DNA of 64,000 bases from Agrobacterium fabrum str. C58 (GTDB lineage: Bacteria > Pseudomonadota > Alphaproteobacteria > Rhizobiales > Rhizobiaceae): the NCBI RefSeq assembly GCF_000092025.1, contig NC_003062.2:60001-124000 (forward strand), written 5' to 3'. Position numbers and translations under genes: made by a program. The notes beneath the pieces are model-generated. The model saw nothing but the letters and a program-made list of their open reading frames with translations, was not told where the DNA came from and did not search any database. Numbering within the stretch: the stretch's first letter is position 1; each line of letters opens with the position of its first letter. Shown here in pieces: positions 10,953-22,361 of this stretch.

Positions 10953-11174
10953 ATGACCGTCACCGTTTACAGCAAGCCCGCCTGCGTCCAATGCACAGCC
11001 ACCTATCGCGCGCTCGACCGCATCGGCGTTCCCTATGAGATTATCGACATTTCCGAAGATACGGATGCCCTCGATCATGTTCGCGGCCTCGGCTACATGC
11101 AGGTTCCCGTCGTCGTCGCTGGCGAGCGCCATTGGGCAGGTTTCCGGCCTGATATGATCGGCTCGATCAGCTGA
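10953..11174 (+). CDS. nrdH: Glutaredoxin-like protein NrdH
   Basis: 73 aa, the normal NrdH length. Thioredoxin-fold electron donor to NrdE. Redox motif CVQC at residues 11-14 and the NrdH-type end WAGFRPDMI. The start at 10953 (SD AAAGGGA) is chosen over an in-frame upstream GTG at 10923. It is the first coding gene of the riboswitch-controlled operon; nrdI follows after 13 bases. Confidence 0.95.
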   Translation: MTVTVYSKPACVQCTATYRALDRIGVPYEIIDISEDTDALDHVRGLGYMQVPVVVAGERHWAGFRPDMIGSIS

Positions 11175-11187
11175 GGCGGCGGGGGCG

Positions 11188-11573
11188 ATGGGCCTGATCG
11201 TCTATTATTCCAGCCGTTCTGAAAACACCCATCGTTTCCTTCTGAAACTGGAACGGCGTTTGTTTCGCCTGCCGCTTGGCGCTGAGGAAGATGTGCCTCA
11301 GGTGTCGGAGCCCTATGTGCTCGTTACTCCCACCTACGGCGGCGGCGGCACGAAAGGGGCCGTGCCGAAGCCGGTCATCCGGTTTTTGAACGAGCCCTCC
11401 AACCGAAATCTCATTCGCGGTGTCATCGCGGCGGGCAACACGAATTTTGGCGCAGCTTTCGCATCCGCCGGAGATATCGTCTCGCGCAAATGCGCGGTGC
11501 CGTTTCTCTATCGTTTCGAGCTTCTCGGCACGGAAGAAGATGTCGCCAACGTCAAACATGGATTGGAACGATT

Positions 11574-11586
<13 letters not shown>
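11188..11586 (+). CDS. nrdI: Flavodoxin-like protein NrdI
   Basis: 132 aa. Flavodoxin-fold protein that supplies oxidant for the dimanganese-tyrosyl radical of NrdF. The FMN-binding phosphate loop [10 protein letters not shown] (residues 5-14) and the glycine-rich [12 protein letters not shown] loop (about residues 48-55) are present. The end overlaps the proposed nrdE start by 13 bases, which suggests translational coupling. Confidence 0.95.
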
Positions 11587-14751
<3,165 letters not shown>

Positions 14752-14780
14752 AGCCGGGACTGTCAGCACAAGTCCACAAA

Positions 14781-15893
14781 CTATTGCGGGTTCACCACCT
14801 GACTCGCAAGCCGGAAGGGGCTGGAGACGGTTGCGCCGATTGCATCGAACACGAAGGCGCCGGCGCGACCGATGCCGTTTTGTCCATTGCCGTTCCGGCT
14901 TGCCTCCAGCTGCGGCACCAGCGACGCCAACGCCGCGTAGCGGTCATGGTTGAGCGGATCCGAGGCTTTCAGGTTGGAAATATCCACGAACTGAACACCT
15001 TCCTTCAATGCTGCCTCCTGCACCTGGGGATCGGCGACATCCAGTGCGCCGATCCGCGTCACGTCTGCGCCCAGGATGGACGACGCCTTGAGGGCGCGGT
15101 CATCCTTGGAGACCAGGACTGTGAGGGGCGGATTGAGCCTGCCGACCACCTCGATCTGCTTGCGGAAGACATCGGCATCGATATCGGGTGCGGCCAGCAC
15201 CACCTGCAGCTTGGCGATAACGTCATTTCGGCCCTCGAAGCGCAGTTGGCGCAACGCCTCCATGACAAGCCAGCCGCCCATGCTGTGACCGAACACGACA
15301 ATGCTTTTGCGCGGGGTCTGCCGGGTAAGGTCGGTCAACAATGTGGCCAGTGCATCACGCGAGTAGGTCGCTGATTCCTTGTCGGCCACATAACCGGTGA
15401 GGTTGGCTTGCGACGGCCAGGAAAAGACCAGCGGTACACCATCCATATTTGCATCGGCAGCCATCTGCGCCGCGCGGAAGAGTGCTTCCTGATAGCTGTA
15501 ATTATAACCGTGCACGAAAAGCGCGATCTGTTTGCCGGAGCGGGAAATATCGCCGAGATCGGTGGTGAAACTTGTCTTGCTCAGCATCTGCGCCTTTGTG
15601 ACGACGAAATCCTTTTTCGCATCAGGTTTGCCGGTCGACCATTCTATTTTTCCACTCTTGTGGGTCGGTGGTATCGAAATATCGAAGCGGGCATAGTTCG
15701 GCTCGGCCGCGCGAAGGGCGCTGAACCCCTTTTTTGCCTCTTCGCTTTTTTCACGTGTACTCGCCACATAGGCGGTAACGATTTTCGCGTCCTTCGCCCT
15801 CGTATTGACGGCTTGCAGCACGTCCGCTCCCGGCCGCCCGGCGCAGGACGACAGAAGGCTGATCATAAGAACGAGAGAAATAATGAGGCGCAT
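14781..15893 (-). CDS. Alpha/beta hydrolase lipoprotein (DUF900 family)
   Basis: 370 aa. The N-terminus MRLIISLVLMISLLSSCAG carries a lipobox (LSSC), so it is probably an envelope lipoprotein. An alpha/beta hydrolase of the DUF900 type follows: strand and oxyanion region ALFVHGYNYSYQEA, nucleophile elbow FGHSMGGWLVMEAL, Asp in VLAAPDIDADV, and a late His in PLNHDRYAAL. The start at 15893 is chosen because it gives the signal peptide; the frame is open further upstream. Substrate unknown; esterase or lipase activity is inferred. It is convergent with nrdF and divergent from recF. Confidence 0.8.
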   Translation of the reverse strand: MRLIISLVLMISLLSSCAGRPGADVLQAVNTRAKDAKIVTAYVASTREKSEEAKKGFSALRAAEPNYARFDISIPPTHKSGKIEWSTGKPDAKKDFVVTKAQMLSKTSFTTDLGDISRSGKQIALFVHGYNYSYQEALFRAAQMAADANMDGVPLVFSWPSQANLTGYVADKESATYSRDALATLLTDLTRQTPRKSIVVFGHSMGGWLVMEALRQLRFEGRNDVIAKLQVVLAAPDIDADVFRKQIEVVGRLNPPLTVLVSKDDRALKASSILGADVTRIGALDVADPQVQEAALKEGVQFVDISNLKASDPLNHDRYAALASLVPQLEASRNGNGQNGIGRAGAFVFDAIGATVSSPFRLASQVVNPQ

Positions 15894-16041
15894 GGACGGG
15901 TTACCGGTGACAATGAAAGTCCATAAATAGCTGCCCGCTAAAAAAGTTGCCACTACTGAATAATTCGCGTGGTTTTGGTGCTGGTCGATGGGGTCTGGCA
16001 TTCGCCACCTTGCCATCCGGCCAGCTTCGTTTTAGGCCGTA

Positions 16042-17172
16042 ATGATGACGAACAAGGTGTCGCTTTCCCGACTGAAACTTACGGACTTCCGCAACTATGC
16101 GGCTGCCGCACTTGTGCTTGATGAGCGCCATGTGGTGCTGACCGGCGACAACGGTTCCGGCAAGACCAACCTTCTGGAGGCGGTTTCGTTTCTTTCGCCG
16201 GGACGCGGCCTGCGCCGTGCGGTCCTGTCCGACGTTACGCGCGTTGGCGCGGAAGCCACCGGTTTTTCGATCTTCGCCGATGTTGATGGCATGGATGGCG
16301 AAGTCGCCATCGGCACCGGGATCGAGGGTGATGGCGAGGTAGTGTCACGTCGCCTGCGGCTGAACGGTACGCCGGTGAAGTCCGTCGATGAATTGACCGA
16401 CCATCTGCGGGTTCTGTGGCTGACGCCCGCCATGGATGGCCTCTTTACCGGTTCTTCATCGGACCGCCGGCGTTTTCTCGATCGGTTGGTCCTGTCGCTC
16501 GATCCGGGCCACGGCCGGCGGGCAAGCGATTTCGAAAAAGCCATGCGCGGCCGCAACCGCCTGCTTTCGGAAGGCCGTTTTGATCCGGTCTGGCTGGACG
16601 GCATAGAAAAACAGATGGCCGAACTCGGCATCTCCATGGCGGTCGCCCGTTATGAAATGCTCGGCCTGTTGAAGACCCTGATTGAAGGCAGGGCCGGCAA
16701 TGCAGCCTTTCCGTCGGCAACGTTGTCGCTCGCCGGCTTTATGGATGACAGGCTGAACCGCCCGGCTGTCGATCTGGAAGACGAATATGGTCTCATGCTG
16801 CGGGATGGTCGGTATCGGGACGCAGCCGCAGGCCGCACGCTGGATGGGCCGCACCGGGTCGACCTTTTCGTGCGCCACGCGGAAAAGAACATGGAAGCCG
16901 AACGCTGTTCGACCGGGGAGCAGAAGGCGCTGTTGGTGGGGCTGGTGCTTGCCCATGCGCAGCTGACAGCCAATATGACCGGTTACGCGCCAGTTCTGCT
17001 GCTGGACGAAATTGCCGCTCATCTGGACGAGGGCAGGCGAGCCGCCCTGTTCGATCTCATCCACGCGCTGGGCGGTCAGAGTTTCATGACCGGAACGGAT
17101 GCGGCCATGTTCTCCGCTCTCGGCGAGCGGGCACAGTTCTTCAATGTTTCCCATGGAGGCATCACGGCATGA
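16042..17172 (+). CDS. recF: DNA replication and repair protein RecF
   Basis: 376 aa. SMC-like ATPase that loads RecA at gaps with RecO and RecR (recR is at 37808-38413). Walker A GDNGSGKTNLLEAVS (about residues 34-48), ABC-type signature STGEQKALLVGLVLAHA (about 293-309), Walker B PVLLLDEIAAHLD (about 317-329). In many bacteria recF follows dnaN; here it lies next to a MoeB-like gene, as in rhizobia where the dnaA/dnaN/recF order is broken. Confidence 0.96.
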   Translation: MMTNKVSLSRLKLTDFRNYAAAALVLDERHVVLTGDNGSGKTNLLEAVSFLSPGRGLRRAVLSDVTRVGAEATGFSIFADVDGMDGEVAIGTGIEGDGEVVSRRLRLNGTPVKSVDELTDHLRVLWLTPAMDGLFTGSSSDRRRFLDRLVLSLDPGHGRRASDFEKAMRGRNRLLSEGRFDPVWLDGIEKQMAELGISMAVARYEMLGLLKTLIEGRAGNAAFPSATLSLAGFMDDRLNRPAVDLEDEYGLMLRDGRYRDAAAGRTLDGPHRVDLFVRHAEKNMEAERCSTGEQKALLVGLVLAHAQLTANMTGYAPVLLLDEIAAHLDEGRRAALFDLIHALGGQSFMTGTDAAMFSALGERAQFFNVSHGGITA

Positions 17173-17194
17173 CGGCAGAGAAATGGAGGACGGC

Positions 17195-17956
17195 ATGGAC
17201 CCGCTGAGCCCGGAAGAAATCGAACGCTACAAGCGCCATATCCTGCTGCCGGAAATCGGCGGTGCCGGGCAGCAGCGGCTGAAAGCGGCGCGTGTGCTGG
17301 TGATAGGCGCGGGCGGTCTCGGCGCTCCCGTCCTTCATTATCTCGCCGCCGCCGGGGTCGGCACGCTCGGCATGATCGATGATGATGTGGTCTCCCTCTC
17401 CAATCTCCAGCGGCAGGTGATCCACGACACCGGCACCATTGGCGAGTTGAAAACGGAAAGTGCCCGCAAGACCATCGCCCGGCTCAATCCGCATGTCCGC
17501 ACGCTTATGTATGAAGAACGTTTCTCGCAGGTCTGGGCGCACGACCACCTGCCATCCTTCGATCTCCTGATCGATGGTTCGGACAACTTCGATACACGTT
17601 ACGCCGCAGCGGATGCCGCGGAGGCGGCAAAAAGACCGCTGGTCACAGGCGCTGTTGGTCGTTTCGATGGCTCGGTAACGGTCCTGAAACCCTATGAGAC
17701 CAACGCGGAAGGCAGTTTGCTGCCGGGTTATCGCGACCTGTTCCCGGCGCCGCCGCCACAGGGCCTCATTCCCAACTGCGCGGAAACGGGCATTGTCGGC
17801 GCGCTGACCGGGGTCATCGGTACGCTGATGGCGATGGAAGCAATCAAGGTGATTACCGGTGCCGGTGAGCCCCTCATTGGAAGACTGCTGCTTTACGATG
17901 CTTTGTCGGCGCGGTTCGAAACGGTAAAATACAAACGTCGGGCAAGGGAGAAATAA
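17195..17956 (+). CDS. MoeB/ThiF/HesA-family sulfur-carrier adenylyltransferase
   Basis: 253 aa. E1-like enzyme that adenylates the C-terminal glycine of a MoaD/ThiS-type carrier. Nucleotide-binding GAGGLGAP (about residues 34-41), DDDVVSLSNLQRQ (about 61-73) and GSDNFDTRY are present. The paired CxxC zinc cysteines of typical MoeB are not seen, and there is no rhodanese domain. Start at 17195 follows GGAGGA; an ATG 12 bases upstream is possible. It overlaps nothing but follows recF by 22 bases and the GNAT gene follows by 3. MoeB versus ThiF cannot be settled here. Confidence 0.85.
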   Translation: MDPLSPEEIERYKRHILLPEIGGAGQQRLKAARVLVIGAGGLGAPVLHYLAAAGVGTLGMIDDDVVSLSNLQRQVIHDTGTIGELKTESARKTIARLNPHVRTLMYEERFSQVWAHDHLPSFDLLIDGSDNFDTRYAAADAAEAAKRPLVTGAVGRFDGSVTVLKPYETNAEGSLLPGYRDLFPAPPPQGLIPNCAETGIVGALTGVIGTLMAMEAIKVITGAGEPLIGRLLLYDALSARFETVKYKRRAREK

Positions 17957-17959
17957 ACC

Positions 17960-18436
17960 ATGATCGAGATAGCGAAGATCGGCGATGACTTCGATCGCTG
18001 GCAGGATCTGCTGGCGCTCATCATGACCTCCTTTGCCTATATGGATGGTGTCATTGACCCCCCATCGTCGGCCTACCGTCTGACGCTCGAAAATCTAGCC
18101 GAAAAAGCCAGGGCAGAAATCGCTTTCGTGGCGCTCGATAGTGATGAGCTGCTCGGCTGCCTGTTTTGCCGGCCGGAACCGCCGGCCTCGCTTTATGTCG
18201 GCAAGCTCTGCGTTTCTCCGAAAGCGCAGGGAAAAGGTATCGGCAAGCTGCTTCTGCTGCAGGCTGAAGCGCTGGCCCGGGAACTGGCGCTGCCGGCGCT
18301 CAGGCTGGAAACGCGTATCGAGCTTCTCTCCAACCATACGAAGTTCGCCGCCTGGGGTTTCGTCAAGACCGCTGAAAACGCTCATGCGGGTTATGATCGG
18401 ACCACCTCGATCGAAATGACCAAATTCCTCGGCTGA
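17960..18436 (+). CDS. GNAT-family N-acetyltransferase
   Basis: 158 aa. GCN5-related acetyltransferase fold. The acetyl-CoA pyrophosphate loop is in LCVSPKAQGKGIGKLLL (about residues 87-103, Q/RxxGxG/A type). The C-terminal part LRLETRIELLSNHTKFAAWG keeps the motif B region, with the usual NxxxxxfyxkxGF-like segment. It starts 3 bases after the MoeB-like stop, so it is probably cotranscribed with recF and that gene. Acceptor substrate unknown. Confidence 0.88.
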   Translation: MIEIAKIGDDFDRWQDLLALIMTSFAYMDGVIDPPSSAYRLTLENLAEKARAEIAFVALDSDELLGCLFCRPEPPASLYVGKLCVSPKAQGKGIGKLLLLQAEALARELALPALRLETRIELLSNHTKFAAWGFVKTAENAHAGYDRTTSIEMTKFLG

Positions 18437-18442
18437 AGCCGC

Positions 18443-19132
18443 CTATTGCAAAAGGCCGGATTGCACCATCTGGGAGAGGAAGACGGAAGACACGCGGTCA
18501 ATACCGGTCTGCGGCTGGATTTCTGCCGTTCCCACTCGCCAGATGCTCTTGTCCGGCCCGCTGACGAGCTGAACTTCCGTCGTGACCTTGTGGGTCAGCG
18601 GAGCCGTCCTCGTCGCTTCCACCATCTGTTTCATGAGTTTTACGGAAGGCATACGGGTTCTGTCACCAATCTCATCGGCACTTGTGGCGGCCTTCAGCCG
18701 CTGGAAGGCTGGCCCGACATCCGGCAGAGAGCAGTTCATTTTTATACGGACGACAAAAACACCAGCAGGCGTTTGCGAGCCGACATGTGCAGGCTCCGCC
18801 TTGCAGAGCACCCGCGCAGTACTCGCCACCCAGAGCTTTGCGAACTGGTCCGATTGTTCGCTCGTCGTTCCCTTGGGGGAATGCACGCCCTTGTATTGAC
18901 GTTGCCATGCGATCGGGTCTGCAACCAGTTCCATATCGGTATAGCGCTGCCCGCTGCCAGACGCTCCCCACTCTTTGTCCAGGCGGACCATGCTGGCGCG
19001 ATCAAAATTCAGCCACGCGCGGTAATAGAGTTCGGCGGTCTCTTCCGGTGATGGCGGTTGAGCCCCGGCCGGGCTGCCGACCAGCACGAGCAGAACGGAG
19101 ATCAGCAACAAAAACTTTGCCTGTATTCCCAT
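18443..19132 (-). CDS. Hypothetical secreted protein
   Basis: 229 aa. A clear Sec signal peptide (MGIQAKFLLLISVLLVLVGS, AGA-Q cleavage near residue 24) precedes a soluble domain with two cysteines (near 108 and 133) that could form a disulfide. No family is recognised. Nothing indicates an enzyme motif. It is convergent with the GNAT gene (7 bases apart) and downstream of the 2-hydroxyacid dehydrogenase on the same strand, 48 bases away. Confidence 0.75.
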   Translation of the reverse strand: MGIQAKFLLLISVLLVLVGSPAGAQPPSPEETAELYYRAWLNFDRASMVRLDKEWGASGSGQRYTDMELVADPIAWQRQYKGVHSPKGTTSEQSDQFAKLWVASTARVLCKAEPAHVGSQTPAGVFVVRIKMNCSLPDVGPAFQRLKAATSADEIGDRTRMPSVKLMKQMVEATRTAPLTHKVTTEVQLVSGPDKSIWRVGTAEIQPQTGIDRVSSVFLSQMVQSGLLQ

Positions 19133-19180
19133 TGAACTCTCACTCCCTGTGTTGCTCGAAAGATGCTTGGCTAAGCCGGC

Positions 19181-20185
19181 TTAGTTCCGCCCCGGCAGCA
19201 CCCGGTTCGGTGGGCGGTGCCCGTCGAACAATGTGCGGATATTGATGATGACCTTGTCACCCATTTCGATGCGGCCTTCGATCGTTGCCGAGCCCATATG
19301 CGGCAGCAGCACGACCTTGCCTTCCTTGGCGAGTTTGATGAGCTTTGGATTCACCTGCGGCTCATTCTCATAGACATCGAGACCGGCGCCGGCGATCTTG
19401 CCCTCGCGCAGGCACTGGATCATCGCCGCCTCGTCGATGATATCGCCGCGCGCTGTGTTGACGATGTAGCTGGTCGGCTGCATCAAGGCCAGCCGCCGTG
19501 CCGAGATCAGGTGATAGGTCGCCGGCGTCGAAGGGCAATTGACCGATACGATATCCACCCGGGCCAGCATCTGGTCGAGACTGTCCCAGTAGGTGGCTTC
19601 AAGCTCCGCCTCCGTTGCCGGATTGACGCGCTTGCGGTTGTGGTAATGGATGGAAAGCCCGAAGGCCTTGGCGCGCCGCGCAACTGCGGTGCCGATGCGG
19701 CCCATGCCGACAATGCCGATACGCTTGCCGGAAATGCGGCGTCCGAGCATCCAGGTCGGAGACCAGCCCAGCCATTCATCGGCGCCATTGGCAAGCACGC
19801 GCGTTCCCTCGATCATGCGGCGCGGCACCGCCAGCACCAGCGCCATGGTGATATCGGCGCTATCCTCAGTCAGCACATTCGGTGTGTTGGTGACGGTGAT
19901 ACCTTTGCGGGCGGCCGCGTCGACATCCACATGGTCGATGCCGTTGGAGAAGCTGGCGATCAGCTTCAGCTGCGGTCCGGCTTTCTCGATCATCGCAGCG
20001 GTGATGCGGTCGGTCACGGTCGGCACCAGCACGTCCACGCGCTGCATGGCGGCGACAAGCTCTTCCTCACTGCGTGGGCTGTCGTCGATATTCAGTTCCG
20101 CATCGAAGAGTTCGCGCATTCTGGTCTCGACGACGTCAGGCAATTTGCGGGTGATATAGACTGTCGGTCTCTTCTTGTGGGTCAT
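19181..20185 (-). CDS. D-isomer 2-hydroxyacid dehydrogenase (glyoxylate/hydroxypyruvate reductase type)
   Basis: 334 aa. NAD(P)-dependent reduction of 2-oxoacids. Rossmann motif GIVGMGRIGTAVARRAKAFG (about residues 152-171), the catalytic Arg in NTARGDIIDE (about 243), Glu in DVYENEPQ and His in LLPHMGSAT. Closest in pattern to glyoxylate reductase GyaR; NADPH preference may be suggested by the HNRKR stretch after the second strand. Start ATG at 20185. It is followed by the secreted protein gene. Confidence 0.9.
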   Translation of the reverse strand: MTHKKRPTVYITRKLPDVVETRMRELFDAELNIDDSPRSEEELVAAMQRVDVLVPTVTDRITAAMIEKAGPQLKLIASFSNGIDHVDVDAAARKGITVTNTPNVLTEDSADITMALVLAVPRRMIEGTRVLANGADEWLGWSPTWMLGRRISGKRIGIVGMGRIGTAVARRAKAFGLSIHYHNRKRVNPATEAELEATYWDSLDQMLARVDIVSVNCPSTPATYHLISARRLALMQPTSYIVNTARGDIIDEAAMIQCLREGKIAGAGLDVYENEPQVNPKLIKLAKEGKVVLLPHMGSATIEGRIEMGDKVIINIRTLFDGHRPPNRVLPGRN

Positions 20186-20359
20186 CGTTTGCCGCTGCCT
20201 TGTTCAGAAGTCATTAACCAGAAAGAGCGATAATTTCTTTCAATCAGGGCGTTTCTACCAGACCCACCGGCGAAGACAAATAAAACTCGCCGTGGCTTGA
20301 GGCATGTGGAAACGCGCCCCCTCGAATATCATCCGGTTTGCAGAAGGCGGGAAACGGAA

Positions 20360-20899
20360 ATGGGCATGCGCAGTGTGGTTTCTATCGTTTGCATTGCATT
20401 GTCTCTCGGCCTCCTCGGTGCGGCGGGAGAAGCCATGGCGCAGGGTGCGGCCAAGGGCGCAAGCGGCCTGCCGCTGCCGCGTTTCGTCAGCCTGAAATCC
20501 AAGCGCGTCAACATGCGCATCGGCCCCAGCACGGATTATGCCGTGTCTTGGATGTATCTGAAATCGGGAATGCCGGTGGAAATCATTCAGGAATATGAAA
20601 ACTGGCGACGCATCCGCGATGCCGACGGGACGGAAGGCTGGGTCAATCAGGCTCTGTTATCAGGCGAACGTACGGCCGTCGCCGCCCCGTGGATGCGCGG
20701 CAAGGGCAAGGAAGTCTATGTGAACATGCGCCGTGAGGCACAGTCTGGCGCTGCCGTGACCGCCCGGCTGGAGCCAGGCGTCGTCTTCCGGATCGGCGAA
20801 TGCAATGGTGACTGGTGCCGTGCCGAGGCCGGTCAGGCCTCGGGCTGGGTATCCCAGGGGGAAATCTGGGGCGCTTACCCCGGCGAAGCCTTTAAATAA
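20360..20899 (+). CDS. Secreted SH3-domain (SH3b) protein
   Basis: 179 aa. The signal peptide MGMRSVVSIVCIALSLGLLG...AMAQ is followed by two bacterial SH3-like modules: residues about 45-105 (VNMRIGPSTDYAVSWMYLKS, WRRIRDADGTEGWVNQ) and about 115-175 (VNMRREAQSGAAVTARLEPG, GWVSQGEIWGAYP). Such domains bind cell-wall or periplasmic ligands. The start at 20360 is the first ATG that gives a signal peptide. Its 3' end overlaps the convergent adenosine-kinase gene by 8 bases. Confidence 0.85.
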   Translation: MGMRSVVSIVCIALSLGLLGAAGEAMAQGAAKGASGLPLPRFVSLKSKRVNMRIGPSTDYAVSWMYLKSGMPVEIIQEYENWRRIRDADGTEGWVNQALLSGERTAVAAPWMRGKGKEVYVNMRREAQSGAAVTARLEPGVVFRIGECNGDWCRAEAGQASGWVSQGEIWGAYPGEAFK

Positions 20900-21884
20900 G
20901 GCCGTGTTTTTCGCCCAGCGCCTTCAGGGATGACATGGGGCGTGGTCCGACCTGCTGAATGACGGCAGCCGCCGCAAGGCAGCCGAGTTTGCCGCAATCT
21001 TCAAGCGAACGGTCCTGCGTATAACCGAAGAGGAAACCTGCGGCGAAAAGATCGCCCGCACCCGTCGTATCGACCACGTCATGCACGGGATAGGCTTCCA
21101 CCTTCACACGTTCCGTGCCGCGCAGGATGACGGCGCCTTCTTCGCTCATCGTCACCGCGGCGATCTTGCAATCGGCGGCGATTTTCGTCAGCGCCAGCTC
21201 AAAATCCTCGGTTTCGTAAAGCGAAAGCGCTTCCTGCTTGTTGGCGAAGACGATGTCCACCGTGCCAGACCGCATCAGGTCCAGAAACTCGTCGCGGTAG
21301 CGGCCGACGCAGAAGCTGTCGGAGAGCGTCATGGAGACTTCGCGGCCGTTTTCATGGGCAATGCGGGCGCATTCGCGAATGGCATCCTTGGCACGCGGCG
21401 GATCCCACAGGTAACCTTCGAAATAGGTGACCTTGGTCTTCGCCACCACGTCATCTTCTACGTCTTCCGGGCCGAGATCGACGCAGGCACCGAGATAGGT
21501 ATTCATCGAGCGTTCGCCGTCTTCGGTCACGAAGATCATCGAACGTGCTGTCGGCGGGAATGTGCCTTCCGGTTTGGTTTCGAAATAGACGCCCTGGGCG
21601 CGGATATCGTGCTGGAAGATTTCGCCGAGCTGGTCTTCGGCCACCTTGCCGAAATAAGCGGCCTTGCCGCCGAAATTCGCAACGCCCGCCGCCGTGTTGC
21701 CCGCGCTGCCGCCGGAGGCTTCGAGCGCCGGTCCCATCAGCGAATAAAGCAGTTCGGCGCGTTCCGCGTCGATCAGGTTCATCGCACCCTTGGTGATGGC
21801 ATTGTCGTTGAGAAAGCGATCATCGCAGCGGGAGATGATGTCGACGATGGCATTGCCGACAGTCAGTACGTCGAATTTCGTCAT
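20892..21884 (-). CDS. PfkB-family adenosine kinase
   Basis: 330 aa. Ribokinase-fold sugar/nucleoside kinase of the adenosine-kinase type. Substrate motif GGSAGNTAAGVANFGG (about residues 57-72) and the PfkB signature with catalytic Asp DTTGAGDLFAAGFLFGY (about 272-288). Rhizobial genomes commonly carry this gene as adenosine kinase. Start MTKFDVLTVGNAIVD at 21884 is chosen; 25 more upstream codons are open but lack a family match. Its end overlaps the SH3 gene tail-to-tail. Confidence 0.9.
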   Translation of the reverse strand: MTKFDVLTVGNAIVDIISRCDDRFLNDNAITKGAMNLIDAERAELLYSLMGPALEASGGSAGNTAAGVANFGGKAAYFGKVAEDQLGEIFQHDIRAQGVYFETKPEGTFPPTARSMIFVTEDGERSMNTYLGACVDLGPEDVEDDVVAKTKVTYFEGYLWDPPRAKDAIRECARIAHENGREVSMTLSDSFCVGRYRDEFLDLMRSGTVDIVFANKQEALSLYETEDFELALTKIAADCKIAAVTMSEEGAVILRGTERVKVEAYPVHDVVDTTGAGDLFAAGFLFGYTQDRSLEDCGKLGCLAAAAVIQQVGPRPMSSLKALGEKHGLI

Positions 21885-22054
21885 AGGCCCTATCCGGTTC
21901 GCACGGGGTGTGCTTTTTTCGAATGGTCTTAAACATTTCTGGCTGCAAGAAAAGCCCAAAGAGAAAATATGCGGTTCTCAACGACAAGCGCAAGCGCGTC
22001 ATTTCTCTGTAATGTGGTTAAGCTATTACTCCGATCAGAGCAAAAGGTGTGTGT

Positions 22055-22153
22055 ATGCGTACCGAAATAGAGGACATGAGGTCTTCTGGCTCAACCGTTA
22101 TCTCCGCCACGGATGTACTGGCGGCATTTAACGGACATAAAAGGCGGGGGTGA
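22055..22153 (+). CDS. Possible 32-residue small protein
   Basis: ATG at 22055 runs to TGA at 22153 and ends in TDVLAAFNGHKRRG. The stop lies in the loop of an intrinsic terminator, an arrangement common for tiny terminal genes. GGTGTGTGT before the ATG is a poor SD. A related motif, TDVLALTKNGWKGR, occurs in frame at 50317-50358 just before another terminator. Coding status is unproven; it could instead be an sRNA. The rest of 21885-22361 shows nothing else. Confidence 0.35.
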   Translation: MRTEIEDMRSSGSTVISATDVLAAFNGHKRRG

Positions 22154-22171
22154 CCCCGCTTTTTCTTTTTT
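22144..22171 (+). terminator. Intrinsic terminator
   Basis: GCGGGG-GTGA-CCCCGC stem (22144-22159) followed by TTTTTCTTTTTT. It ends a short plus-strand transcript that starts somewhere between 21885 and 22055. Confidence 0.9.
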
Positions 22172-22361
22172 GGGGACGTTCCAGCCTGCGGTATCGTGCG
22201 GATGGTGAGCGGCGGTTCTGCCCATGGCTCTCAAAGTTACTTCCCTCCGACACGCCTCATTTGATGAAAACAAAGAGTGAAAGCGTATTCGCGATTCCAT
22301 TCCCGCGGAAAAGGCTCTAAAGCGGAGTATCTCCCGCAAAAGCCGCGAAAGCTTTCCCTCC

